Source of the DNA: Lithospermum erythrorhizon | Taxonomy: Eukaryota > Streptophyta > Magnoliopsida > Boraginales > Boraginaceae | DNA length: 64,000 nt | Assembly (NCBI GenBank): GCA_019722365.1 | Contig: JADFUC010000776.1 | Coordinates: forward strand, 186,001 to 250,000 | Direction of reading: 5' to 3' | The notes under the pieces: model-generated | What the model saw: the letters and a program-made list of their open reading frames with translations, nothing else | Told to the model about the DNA's origin: nothing | The model's database searches: none | Made by a program: the position numbers and the translations under genes | In this document: positions 1 to 10,200 of the stretch, piece by piece | Numbering within the stretch: position 1 is the stretch's first letter | Layout of the letters: every line of letters begins with the position of its first letter

Positions 1-686
1 GAAATTGGGTGAATTAGTTGAAATTTGAAATTAGGGTTTTTGGGTGAAGAAGGGGTTAAAGGATTTGGGTATTTGAATGTTGGGGTTTTTAGTTAATTTT
101 TGGGGGTTTTTATTGAGTTGATTGGGAAGAAGGAAATTGGTTAGGGTTCGTGAATTTCTTGAGTTGGGATTGAGTGAATTAGTTGGAATTTTGATGTTGG
201 GTTTCTTTAAATGATTTAGGTTTTTGAAAGTTGGGATTTTAGTTCGTGTTTGGAATTTGTTATTCGATTGATTTTGAAGAAGAATATTGGTTATTAGATG
301 TGATTTTCTGAGTTGAAATTTGGATGTTAGGGGTTTTGAAATGATTCGTATTTTTGAATAGTTCATATTTGGGATTTGTTATTCAATTGATTTCGAAGTA
401 GAGTACTCGGTATTCGCTGCGAGTAGTGAATTTTTGAGTTGGAATTGAGTGAGGTAGTAAACAAATTGGATTTTTGGGGTTTTGCTGGAAGAAAGGCTTG
501 AAGGATTTGGGTTTTCGAATGTTGGGGTTTGTAGTTTATATTTGGACTTTGTTATGCTATTGATTTTGAAGACGGATATTTGTTAGGAGTAGTGAATTTT
601 TGAGTTGGAATTGAGTTAATTTGATTGGAGTTTTGATGTTGGGGTTTTTTATTGAAGAAAACCCTAAATGATTCAAGTGTTTGAAT
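1..686 (+). repeat. Degenerate tandem repeat forming the TAF8 5' leader
   Basis: About five diverged units, roughly 130-165 bp apart, lead into TAF8. Recognisable anchors are a 'gatttgggt.tttgaatgttggggttt' type core near 60-90, 190-230, 320-355, 490-530 and 630-690, and a 'gaatttttgagttggaattgagt' type core that recurs between them (for example near 427 and 594). The plus strand is T/G-rich and unusually poor in C. Whether this is promoter, 5' UTR or a UTR intron cannot be told from sequence alone. The minus-strand open frame over 31-366 is a by-product of the C-poor composition and is not a gene. Confidence 0.6.
658..666 (+). promoter_or_regulatory. Telo-box (AAACCCTAA)
   Basis: AAACCCTAA lies 20 bp before the TAF8 start codon, and its reverse complement TTAGGGTTT lies at 31-39. 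Telo-boxes are known in plants near the starts of housekeeping and translation-related genes. That role is family knowledge; activity here is inference. Confidence 0.4.
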
Positions 687-1877
687 ATGAGCGATGGAGG
701 TCAAACTGACAAGTTATTCGAATCGGGGAATGCGATTGAGGTAGTTAGTACAGCTGTAGCTTCAAGTGTTAATGCTGATAGTGGGAGAAGTAAGGCTAGT
801 GAAAATGATTTCGGTAGGAGTGTATCAAGAATTGCGATGGCTCAAATTTGTGAAAGCGTGGGATTTGAGGGTTTCAATGAGTCTGCTTTGGAATCGTTGG
901 CCGATATTGCTGTTAGGTATTTGTTTGATTTGGGGAAAATGTCGAAGTTTTATGCTAACTTAGCTGGTAGGATGGATTCTAATGTTTTCGATATTATTCA
1001 AGGCCTGGAGGATTTGGGATTGGGTCCCGGGTTTTCAGGTGGTTCAGAGGTTAATCAGTGTAGCACGAGTTCTGGTGTTATTAGAGAAATTATAGGATTT
1101 GTGGATTCGTCTGAGGAAATTCCTTTTGCTCAGCCTGTTCCTAGTTTTCCAGTAGTTAAGCATCAAGTTGGTATACCCAGTTTTATGCAAATGGGTGAAA
1201 CCCCTGAGGTTAAGCATGTACCAGCTTGGTTGCCAGCATTTCCCGATGCACATACATATAGGCGAACGCCTGTTTGGAATGAGAGGATGACGGATCCCAG
1301 GGAAGATATGATTGAGTTGGCAAGACAGCGCAGGAAAGCTGAAAGATCGTTGTTGAGCTTACAGAAGCGGTTGGTGGGCAATGATGCTGAAGAACCTGTT
1401 GAAGGATTGGAGAAGGGCAATGTTAATGGGGTCGAGAATCCATTTATTATTAAGCCTTTGCAGGCTGGAGAAAAACAAGTAACCCCACCCATTCCGCCTG
1501 CAAATCAGGATAGTCAGAAGAAGGTGTCTACACTAGTCCTCCCGCCTAAGAGCTCTGGTAAAGAGAGCAATTGTGAAAACTATTCTTCTTTGTTGGATGC
1601 ATTTGCGCCCGCCATTGAAGCTGCCAAAGATGTCATTTCTGAATCGTCCAGTCGAATGGAGATATCGGAGCTGGTTAAGAGGCCTGCTCTTTGCCTAGAG
1701 TTTAACCGCGGAAAGAAAGTTCTTCGGGAACCATTCGATTTAAGGCTTCAAAAGAAGGATGCTGGCAGAACAGCATCCTGGTTCGGCCGAGATGACGAGA
1801 GAGATGATAAAAAGAGAAGAGCTGAGTATATTCTTAGACAAGCCCTGGAGAATCAACAGGACTTGGGTCAATTGTGA
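687..1877 (+). CDS. TAF8: Transcription initiation factor TFIID subunit 8 (TAF8)
   Basis: Single-exon CDS of 396 residues. TAF8 is a subunit of the general transcription factor TFIID; its histone fold pairs with TAF10 in the nucleus to help build the complex on core promoters. The bromodomain-associated histone fold spans about residues 42-110 (SVSRIAMAQICESVGFEGF, then ADIAVRYLFDLGK and NLAGRMDSNVFDIIQGLEDL). The conserved TAF8 C-domain follows at about 170-230 (VPAWLPAFPDAHTYRR, TPVWNERMTDPR), then a basic ARQRRKAERSLLSLQKRL segment. The C-terminal third is Lys/Glu-rich and poorly conserved. I start at the ATG at 687; the frame is open two codons further upstream (TTG-AAT) but with no ATG. 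Length fits plant TAF8 proteins. No break or missing motif was seen. Confidence 0.93.
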   Translation: MSDGGQTDKLFESGNAIEVVSTAVASSVNADSGRSKASENDFGRSVSRIAMAQICESVGFEGFNESALESLADIAVRYLFDLGKMSKFYANLAGRMDSNVFDIIQGLEDLGLGPGFSGGSEVNQCSTSSGVIREIIGFVDSSEEIPFAQPVPSFPVVKHQVGIPSFMQMGETPEVKHVPAWLPAFPDAHTYRRTPVWNERMTDPREDMIELARQRRKAERSLLSLQKRLVGNDAEEPVEGLEKGNVNGVENPFIIKPLQAGEKQVTPPIPPANQDSQKKVSTLVLPPKSSGKESNCENYSSLLDAFAPAIEAAKDVISESSSRMEISELVKRPALCLEFNRGKKVLREPFDLRLQKKDAGRTASWFGRDDERDDKKRRAEYILRQALENQQDLGQL

Positions 1878-2459
1878 AAAATGGCTGTTTAGGTTAGTCA
1901 ATTGAAAAGCACACTGTAGTTAAGCCATAAATGTAACTGAATTTGTTAGGTGTTAGAGATCCAATTTGAGGTATCAATTTACGTATGCAATTGTTTGTTT
2001 CAAGATTCTATTTCTTTGTTGAGTATGAAAAGCTTATTGCGAATGAATTCATTTGTTTCTCCACTAGTCTGTTGATACAGCTTTTTTTGTGTTCTGTTCT
2101 TGTACTCAATTGAGCATGATGATAAAGGAAGTCATTCCATTAATTTACATAAAATTGATTAAATTTAGCAAATTTTGTTATCTTAATTGATAAACATAGT
2201 TTTGATTTGATTAAACATGTTATTGTTAATGGGAAACTAGGCTGGAAATTTTATGTTCTGATACAGAGTATTAAAACTAAATCTTATCCAATTAAGTGGG
2301 TTCGCTATATAAAATTATGAATACAACATCTCATTCATCTCTTTGTTGGATCATTTTATTTGTTAACTGGGTTGAGTCCCCCCAAAACTGGAAAAGATGT
2401 ATCAGAGTTTCTTCGTGCTACCTTCTCTCAAGAACTCATTCAAGAAAACAGAGGAAAAA
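1878..2459. other. TAF8 3' flank, no gene seen
   Basis: AT-rich sequence holding the TAF8 3' UTR and spacer. The short plus-strand frame over 2296-2505 overlaps the UGT relic in a different frame and shows no recognisable protein. Confidence 0.5.
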
Positions 2460-2562
2460 AAGGAAAATGATAGGAGGGAAGCATCAAAAAGTCATGCTAT
2501 TATGATTCCATATCCATAAAGGCCACACACAACCATTTGCATATCTATCTATCTTTTATGAA
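2460..2562 (+). pseudogene. Relic of a UGT86A N-terminus, frameshifted
   Basis: Reading from 2490 gives SHAIMIPYP. After a two-base loss near 2516, reading from 2518 gives KGHTQPFAYLSIF. Together these match the first strand-loop of the intact UGT downstream (PHAIMICYPLQGHINPFINL), including the catalytic-His position. A stop then follows and the rest of the gene cannot be recognised. It lies about 200 bp upstream of the intact gene in the same orientation, so it is most likely the stump of an older tandem duplicate. Confidence 0.7.
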
Positions 2563-2713
2563 ATTTAGCCTAGATTTGCAGCCCACCCTTGTCCGTAGCC
2601 ATTTGATCTCATTGTTACTTGCCGGCCAATTCTTCAAGAAAAGCACATTTTTGTCTTATGTTTATATTTTTTCCCTTTGTCTTCATAGTATTGTCCGGTT
2701 CGCAATCTTGCTT

Positions 2714-2719
2714 ATATAT
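2714..2719 (+). promoter_or_regulatory. TATA box of the UGT gene
   Basis: TATATA about 50 bp before the UGT start codon, predicting a very short 5' UTR. Position and composition are the only evidence. Confidence 0.45.
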
Positions 2720-2769
2720 TATTGTCTGCTCTCTGAAAATAACAAACTAAACTAGTAGGGAAGATTGCA

Positions 2770-4357
2770 ATGTGTTCTGAAACTAAGCCACCACATGCTA
2801 TCATGATATGTTACCCTCTTCAGGGACATATTAACCCCTTCATCAATTTAGCAATGAAACTTGCTTCAAATGGATTCACTATTACATTTGTCCACACCGA
2901 ATATGTCCACCAACAAATCACCAAAGCTCAATCTGAAGAAACCACAGATGACCAAGTTGACATTTTCTGTGAAGCAAGAAAATCAGGCCTTGATATAAAG
3001 TATACAACCCTCAGTGATGGTCTCCCACTGGATTTCAATCGATCGCTCAATTTTTATCAATACTTGGAATCGGTTCATAATGATTTCCCATCTGTGGTGG
3101 ATGAATTTGTAGGAAATTTGATTGACTCAGGTCACTCTTGTTCATCATCGGAGACATTCTTGATCGCAGACACTTTTCAGTCCTGGCCTGGTACAGTTTC
3201 CAGGAAGTATAACCTTGTGTATGTGTCCTTATGGACTCAACCAGCTTCAATATTTACTCTGTATTATCACCTAGACCTTCTCAAGGAACATGGGCATGTT
3301 CCATTCAGAGGTAAATAATTAGTTAACATCCTGTCAATTTCATTCCCTGCAATTTTTTCCAGCTGCATAATAAATCAAGAAAGTTGATATATTACAAAAA
3401 ATGTCACATTCCATTTTAATGGTTGAAATTTTAGGTGATCATGACGAAATCATAAGCTGCATTCCAGGAATGAAACCGACGAAGATGAAAGACTTGATGT
3501 CCTTCATTCGCCATCCTGACTTATCGCCCATAATGCAATTAGTGCATAAGATAGTTTTCCAGGCATTTGAAGATGTAAAGAAAGCAAATTTTATCCTGTA
3601 CAACACCATGGAAGAACTTGAACCTGAAATCTTATCAGCCCTGAATAAAAAACAGCCTGGATTTGCAATAGGACCCCTTTGCTCCACTGATTTCACCAAC
3701 AATCTAGTTTCGAGGAGCCTCTGGTCTGAGTCAGACTGCACACAGTGGCTTGGCTCCAAGAACAAAGGCTCGGTTCTGTATGTCTCGTTTGGAAGCCTGG
3801 CTCAGCTTGATGAACATGTCTTTGTAGAGATAGCTCATGGCCTTTTACTAAGTGAAATGAATTTTATTTGGGTGCTTCGACCTGGTATTGTGAAATCAGA
3901 AAATGATATCGCATCTTTGTACACTAAATTAGCAAATGATTCGGAAGGTAGAGGACTAATGGTTCCATGGTGTAGACAAAATGATGTTCTATCTCACCAC
4001 GCGATTGGAGGGTTCTTGACACATTGCGGATGGAATTCGATTCTTGAAAGTATGTGGTGGGGAGTGCCAATGATTTGTAGCCCATTTTTCGGTGATCAGT
4101 TGACGAATCGAAAGTTGGTAGTTGATGACTTGAAGATAGGGATTAATCTTTGTGATGGGGAGGTTATTACAAGGGAAGAGGTTGCAGAGAAGATCAAACA
4201 TTTGATGACTGAAAAAAGCTGTGATGGTTTGTTTAAGGAGGTTCAACAAGTGAAAAAAATATTGGTGGATGCAATGAGTGAAAACGGATCATCACAGGAA
4301 AATATCCAGTTGTTTATCAAGGATTTAAAAGATGAAATGCATAAAAGATGCCAATAA
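2770..4357 (+). CDS. UDP-glycosyltransferase, UGT86A-like
   Basis: Two exons, 2770-3310 and 3435-4357, joined within a Gly codon (AG|GTAAAT donor, TTTTAG acceptor), giving 487 residues, the usual plant UGT length. It should transfer a sugar from a UDP-sugar to a small acceptor in the cytosol; the acceptor cannot be read from sequence. Seen: catalytic His20 in PLQGHINPF, the partner Asp134 in FLIADTF, the GSVLYVSFGS strand, and a complete 44-residue PSPG sugar-donor box from Trp359 to Gln402 (starting WCRQNDVLSHHAIGG and containing HCGWNSILES). The Gln at the box end is typical of UDP-glucose users. N-terminal wording (HAIMICYPLQGH) and the LVVDDLKIGINL tail point to group UGT86A. A broken copy of its N-terminus lies just upstream. 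Confidence 0.92.
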
Positions 4358-5036
4358 CTAAAAAGCCAATATGAAATTAACTCATATGTCATATGTGATT
4401 AATTTAATGTTAAGACTTATCTTTTAAATTCCTTAGCAACAAATTATTAAAATATATATTAATTATAAGGAGAAATATTGTATCTTGTATTAACATGAAA
4501 AATGACCATGAAAAGTTACAAAAAAATGACTACATTTTGAATGAAAATAGTGTACGGAATGTTATGTATTAACATTTTTGGATCAAAAGCATGAAGTATT
4601 AAAAATCATGAGTCAGGCCAAGCGGTTGCTAAGGAACTAAATTTCAAAATGTAACATTTCTCTTTTGTCCCTACGCCATGAACACCGACATATAAATTTT
4701 GTCTTCAAAAGGAAAATACAACCTTATCTTTAGGAAATTCTACTACTTTTGACCTTGGTCATTGAATCAATTACCTATTAAATTCTTACATTGCTAATAA
4801 GTAACGTTATTTTTTGTAACAATTGTAATTTAATTTTTTTTTTGTTAATATCCTAACTAAAAGTGTGAGTTGTGTTTATTTCTTGCTAATTCTTATATTA
4901 CCCTTATTTATAATATTTTCTATGGGTGGAAAAATATGTTTAAAATTTTAAAAAAATACTCTACTTATAACAATTCAATAATTCTTGAAGTGTTAGAATT
5001 TTTACTTTAAAATTCTATAACACTTTCATACATATG
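4358..5036. other. AT-rich spacer after the UGT gene, no gene seen
   Basis: Intergenic, strongly AT-rich. No open frame with coding character on either strand. Confidence 0.5.
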
Positions 5037-5433
5037 TTAATTACCGTATATTCGTTGCTCAGCGTCTTGATCACGATTATATATAAAAATACTCAACATA
5101 TTTTGCAACGGATAAAGTATTTAATATAATATTATATTTGATTTTTTTTTAATTTTATCATAACAATAAGTATATTTTATTTTAATGCAATGAATTAAAT
5201 CTCATCATACTAAAAAATTTGTATGATAAGTGCATAACTTATTTGTCATCGTATGCTAATTACGCATGTTCATTACTAACATCTTGATCCAATTATATAA
5301 AAAATACTCATATTTACCAACAGATAAAAGTGTTTGATATAATATTGCATTTGATTTTTTTAATTTTATCATAACACTAAGTACATTTCATTTTAATGCG
5401 TAGATTAAGTCACTCATACTAAAACTTTTTATG
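5037..5433 (+). repeat. Diverged tandem duplication, period about 218 bp
   Basis: The stretch 5037-5229 recurs at 5256-5433. Both contain a 'taatta.cg..t.ttc' start, 'tcttgatc', 'atttgattttttt', 'aattttatcataaca', 'attttaatgc' and 'catactaaaa' in the same order. Origin unknown; no coding capacity. Confidence 0.6.
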
Positions 5434-5989
5434 ATAATTATTCAATTATGAATTGAAAAATAAATTTTCTAATCCAAAAAATTGCTATTAAAGAATATAT
5501 ATTTAAATTATTATGTGATATTTTGTATTACATTACAACGATTGAAATAAAATAGGTAATAGAATTGCACATTATCTAACCACCATCCATTTCCCAATGG
5601 TGTCAATGTTTAAATTTGAATGTTTGACAGTTAAATGTTAAATTCAAATATTTTTATTTTTTTGTAAAATATTTGGTGAAAATTATGAAAAAAATAATAT
5701 TTTTAATATACTTTAATATTGACATTAAATTTTATTCAAATCAATATTATGTTTTATCAATTTGGAGCATTAAATCAAGCATGACAATCATTAAATACTT
5801 TTTATTTCAGAAATTTAATAGATTTGGATATTTTTATTTCCAAAAATTTATTTTTTATTATAATATATATAACATATTAGTTTAATGCTTAAATAAAATA
5901 TCTTTATCTATAAAACAACAGTGCAAATTATTAATTGAGATTCGATTCAACATATAAAAATTATTACATTAAATCTTCACTATTTAATA
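5434..5989. other. AT-rich spacer, no gene seen
   Basis: No recognisable gene. The 70-codon open frame at 5673-5885 is almost pure A/T and has no coding character. Confidence 0.45.
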
Positions 5990-6233
5990 CTCCCTCCGTT
6001 TTTTAGTTGACGTTTAGCAAAAGAAATTTATTTTTTAGTTGTCGTTTAGCATAATAAATAGCATTTTTTTACATTTTCAATGTCTTTTGGTATTTTTGTC
6101 TTTGAAATTAACAACCCTTCAATGATATTGTTTAGAATTGATTAATAGACCTACTGCATTCAATCTGACTTTTGACTACTTTTTTTTCTTGTCAGTATGC
6201 AAAATGTACAAAATGACAATAAAAAATGGAGAG
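5990..6233 (+). mobile_element. Stowaway-like MITE
   Basis: 244 bp beginning CTCCCTCCGTTTTTTAGTTG and ending in the imperfect complement (TTTTTTATTG strand), flanked by TA on both sides (5988-5989 and 6234-6235). These are Tc1/mariner-type Stowaway hallmarks. A second, interrupted copy lies at 7781-8392. Confidence 0.75.
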
Positions 6234-6235
6234 TA

Positions 6236-7599
6236 TTGATTAGTAATTGCTAGTAAACTAATTAAAGTATATTGTCATAATAATACTTATAAACAGTTTC
6301 ACTATATATGAAACTATAATTCATCATTATGGTCTAAAATGCATGCATGAAAGATATGTATATGATCGTATATAATCCACTTTATTGATGGTATTATTAA
6401 TAAATGATCTTATTTAAATGAAACGCGACGCTTTTATATTAAAGTTGTTATTTATATCAAAATTTTAAAAATTAATCCATATCCAAACAATAGGAAACCG
6501 TCTTAAGGCTTGCATTATGTTATATGATAAAAAGCTTACATGAATTCTTAGATCGTCACTATAGTAGGAATCTTTGATGTCTGAGTTCATATAAAACAAA
6601 GAAATAGGTTAAGACATTTCCGTTTTAACTTTTAAATTTAAGCCAACATGGATTACTTAGAGGTGGATTTACATCTTGTTGAATTAAGGTGAAAGTACGA
6701 TTCTCTAATTTATATTATGAACTTCTTAAATTACATAAAGGTTTTGAAATGGAATTAACTGATAATGTCGTATATCACAATTATTACAAATGCAGGACTT
6801 TTTTGCTACTAAAAGGACTCGATGGGGACCTCTGAGTTAGAGCTGGGAATGGATGTAAACAGTCAAAGCCATGTACAATTTATTTATTTCATATTCTTAA
6901 ATTGAAAAAACAACTCAAAAGATTTACTCTTATTAATAAATTCTATGACAACTAATCATCAATAACATAAATGTTTTTAGAGTATTTGTGAAGGATCTAA
7001 TAGTGGCCCAGAATTGATCAAACTAATTTGTCACATAATTTCCTGATTATTGCAACTTGAATTAAATAAGTTTCATGTATTCATGTAACCTTAAACATTA
7101 TTACGATAACAATCATGATCCCAAGCAATACGATGCTATGTTTAACTTCACAGGGTAATATTATTATTATTATCATTATTTCATAACTTTTAACAAAGAT
7201 GGAATTCTTAACTTTCACATGTTTTGAAACATGAAGATAATCACATTAAATTGTGTATTTAAAAGCCCACTTGACAGAACTTTATTTTTGCTAATTATTT
7301 CAGAATCATTTGCATACATAAGTTTTAAGATGAGCACTTTTCCAAGCTTTATTATTCAATTTTCAGTTGTAAAGATGATTTTTCATTGACAAACTATTCA
7401 CTATATACAATTACATATTTTATATTTCACATATTTTATTAGCTATTTTAAAATATTGACAATTTTTATAACGAGCATCATACACCAAATAAAAGGTTAT
7501 GTTAAATGGAAATTTTCTTTTAAACGAGTGAAAAAGTTCAGCTAAATATATAAAAACTACGGAAGTGTCGGCGTTTAAAAAAAAATACTCAATAAAAAA
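6236..7599. other. AT-rich spacer, no gene seen
   Basis: No gene, RNA gene or mobile element that I can support. Confidence 0.45.
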
Positions 7600-7719
7600 A
7601 TTAGTCAACATTATTTGTTTATGACCAATCAATCTATCATGGTATAAATCAATATTCCGTATTTTTCTAAATAATATCATGATAGACTAATTGGTCACAA
7701 ATAAATAGCGTTGACTAAT
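7600..7719. repeat. Long imperfect inverted repeat (hairpin)
   Basis: Left arm 7600-7641 (starting ATTAGTCAAC) pairs with right arm 7678-7719 (ending GTTGACTAAT) with few mismatches. The arms are about 42 nt and the loop about 36 nt. It could be the core of a fold-back MITE or a small-RNA-producing hairpin; no known microRNA was recognised in it. Confidence 0.7.
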
Positions 7720-7780
7720 CATATTAGATGTGTGGCAAATCACAGTTATTAACAAGACATAGATTAATAGATCTTAAGTA

Positions 7781-8392
7781 ATCTTTAGTTTTTTTTAGTT
7801 GTCGTTTAGTCGAAAAATTTATTTTGGTTATTTTAGCATAATAAATACTCATAAAATCACTTTCAATTACTTGATCATGTAGTTAAAAAATATTTTATTA
7901 AGTAACTAATTTATTTTACTATTTTCAAGGAGAGATAAAACTATCAATCAATGAAAAGAAGAATATTGGAAGACAAAACAATGATGTTGAATATTTTTTA
8001 AAAGTTCAAAGCAAAAAGTTGCATTGAAAATGTAAGCTTGATCGAGGAGAGAGATAAAACTATCGCCGATGAAAGAAAAATATTGGGAGACAAAGCAATG
8101 ATGTTGAATATTTTTAAAGTTCAAAACAAAAAAGTTGCATTAGAAGTAAGCGATTAAGTAAAATGGAGCAGATTTTTTCTTTATATGATCAGCTAAGAAA
8201 TAGGACGGAGGAATTTAGCGTTTTACATTTTTCGGTATAACTTTTTTATTACTTTTTGTCTTTAAGTTATGATATTAATGATATTGTTTGAATTAGGTTA
8301 ATAGATTTCCAACATAGATACACTTTTATTTTGATTATTGTTTCTTTGTCTATCATAAAGAAATGGTAAAATGACGATTAAAAAAAAAAGAG
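7781..8392 (+). mobile_element. Second copy of the 5990 MITE, split by a nested insertion
   Basis: The outer parts (7781-7847 and 8216-8392) align with the MITE at 5990-6233, sharing 'ttttttagttg.cgtttag', 'agcataataaat', 'tttacatttt' and 'atgatattgttt'. The middle, 7848-8215, is absent from the first copy, is bracketed by TA at both joints, and ends in GGACGGAGGAA like a Stowaway terminus. The left end of the inner element is worn. Confidence 0.65.
7930..8152 (+). repeat. Tandem duplication inside the nested element
   Basis: A unit of about 118 bp beginning GAGAGATAAAACTATC occurs at 7930 and again at 8049. Both copies run through 'caatgatgttgaatattttt' and 'aaaagttgcatt'. It lies wholly inside the inner insertion. 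Confidence 0.8.
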
Positions 8393-8900
8393 TATTAATG
8401 AAGCGATTTATTGTCATTGGGTTCAAGGTTCAACTATGACGAGAAGTTGGTGAAGACAGACTCTAAGCCGTTAATTAAAGGGAAATAAAATTAAATAAAT
8501 CATTAATTCCATCTTCTATAATAACACCATTCCATAATATCCCTACCATCTTAAAAACATACCTCTTTTTTAAGAAAAAAACTAAAAATGGATTCCAACA
8601 TGAACACCAATCAATTCACCATTTCTCAACCAAGCCAAATAAACATTTATTCTTAAATAAACATTCTTCTAAACAAAGCCCCCAAGCATCCTCATCCACA
8701 CCCCTAACCCTACCCCTACCCTCACCAACACTTCATCAACTATTCATCAACCCCAATTGTATCGAGTTCCAACACCAGACCAAACCCGAGATCAAGCGCT
8801 TATCATTAAATAGAATTTGATTATATGAATCTGGCTTGTCTCGAAAATAAAAAAATACACAGCAAGATCATCGTCATCAAGAACCAGAGACAGACATGCT
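8393..8900. other. Upstream region of the TCP gene
   Basis: No clear promoter box. A Pro/Ser-rich open frame without an ATG runs through about 8640-8815 (reading SSKQSPQASSSTPLTLPLP) and stops shortly before the TCP domain. A separate short ATG frame starts at 8588 and stops within 25 codons. These may be remnants of a TCP N-terminal region or an unrecognised upstream exon. Confidence 0.35.
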
Positions 8901-9669
8901 ATGGTCAATGGCCGTGAAAGGAGGATCAGCATTCCGGCTAGAGTCGCCACCAAGGTGAGCCAATTGACAAAAACACTAGGACTTCGTAGCCATGGTAAAA
9001 CCATTGAGTGGTTGCTCCACCATGCAGAGCCTTCAATTATTGCCAAAACAGGCACTGGAACCACTCCAGCTCAATTGATCTCTTCTTCATCCAGAGCCAT
9101 GCCCACCTCATCTCTCTCACTCGCCTCCCCTCTTACCATTTCAAGTTCTAGTGCAACAATAAATGGACAACAAGGTCTAGTTGTATCACCAAATGGACAA
9201 CCTATGGTTCATTCACCAGCTACCATGCAAGGTGTCACACCTAGTGAAGTAACCAGAATTTTGAAGGTATGATATTATAAAATTTAGACATCGCATTTAG
9301 CATAGAAATAAAAAATAAAATTATTTTACGTTCCATCAAATTTGATCAGTAGTGTCACAGGTGTAACATTAAATACCAAACCGATGAATTAAAACCTATA
9401 ATGGTATTTTTTTTTTCTTTTTATATATACTGTTACGTATTAAAAATTTAATGATGTTTTAGGACACTAGAGGAGTACATGTGGACTCGCAACCATTCTA
9501 CGTGCCAAAACCGCTATCTCCGACGATGGAATTGGCGGATGAACGTTTGGGGGGAGGTGCATTTAGCCTCATAGATTTTGAAATGCAGACAGCAACAAGG
9601 AGGAAGGTGATTGAAGCAAAAAGACCACCTAATAGCCTCCCAACAGACACCTTTTTCCCAGATTTTTGA
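8901..9669 (+). CDS. Divergent class I TCP transcription factor, TCP11-like
   Basis: Modelled as two exons, 8901-9266 and 9463-9669 (donor AG|GTATGA, acceptor TTTTAG, phase 0), giving 190 residues. TCP proteins are plant nuclear regulators whose basic helix-loop-helix-like domain binds GGNCC-type sites. Seen: [15 protein letters not shown] (basic region), then helices ending in [19 protein letters not shown], the class I signature. The basic region departs from the usual RRIRMPALCAARV wording, as TCP11/TCP16-type members do. The frame is open upstream of the ATG and reads RTRDRHAM, which looks like the conserved K-DRH-K motif, so the true start may lie further upstream (perhaps through an exon joined at a CACAG near 8860), or this gene has lost its first codons. 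Most TCP genes lack introns, so the second exon needs transcript support. Confidence 0.65.
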
Positions 9670-9990
9670 ATTGTGAGATGCCCATTTCTCATATATATAT
9701 GTTATCATCTTCGTGCTAGATTTATCGTCTATATATTTGAGCTTGTGATGGATAAATGATTAATAAGATTTAAGGTGCAAAATGTTGTTTAAGAGAAACT
9801 ACATCAAAACTATATAAGTAAAGTCTCATTATTTCTTGTGACTACTTGTTTGTGTATTTGTTGAACTCTTTAATTTGATTATCATTCTCATTAGGTATAA
9901 TATCATCAATCATCATTTATTAATTCGTTAAAATTAAATGATGACTAAGCAAGTAAAATTTCATCACTCGTTGATGATGCCAATATACTT
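9670..9990. other. TCP 3' flank, no gene seen
   Basis: AT-rich. Nothing recognised. Confidence 0.4.
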
Positions 9991-9994
9991 TTAA

Positions 9995-10200
9995 AAAAAA
10001 AATTGGCTATGAAGAGTATGATTACATAATATTACAAATTAAGAATATAAATATTAAGTATTATAAATAATGAATATATAAATTATTAGCCCAAAGGCAG
10101 TTAAAATGCATCTGCAAATAAAGTAAAATATGCTTGATAAAGTGGCGGGCAGCCCGGTGGAAGTTTGAGTTATGTCGATCTACCGCCGTCCACTTATTCC
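9995..10200 (+). repeat. Dispersed repeat, copy 1
   Basis: Starts with a poly-A run, then reads 'tatgaagagtatgattac', 'tattacaaatta' and 'agtattataaataatgaata'. The same order of words occurs at 40270-40490. This is probably a shared non-autonomous element; its ends were not found. Confidence 0.6.

Noticed and set aside
31..366. Minus-strand 111-codon open frame rich in Asn, Lys and Leu
   Set aside because: It results from the C-poor, T/G-rich repeat array; no domain and no coding pattern.
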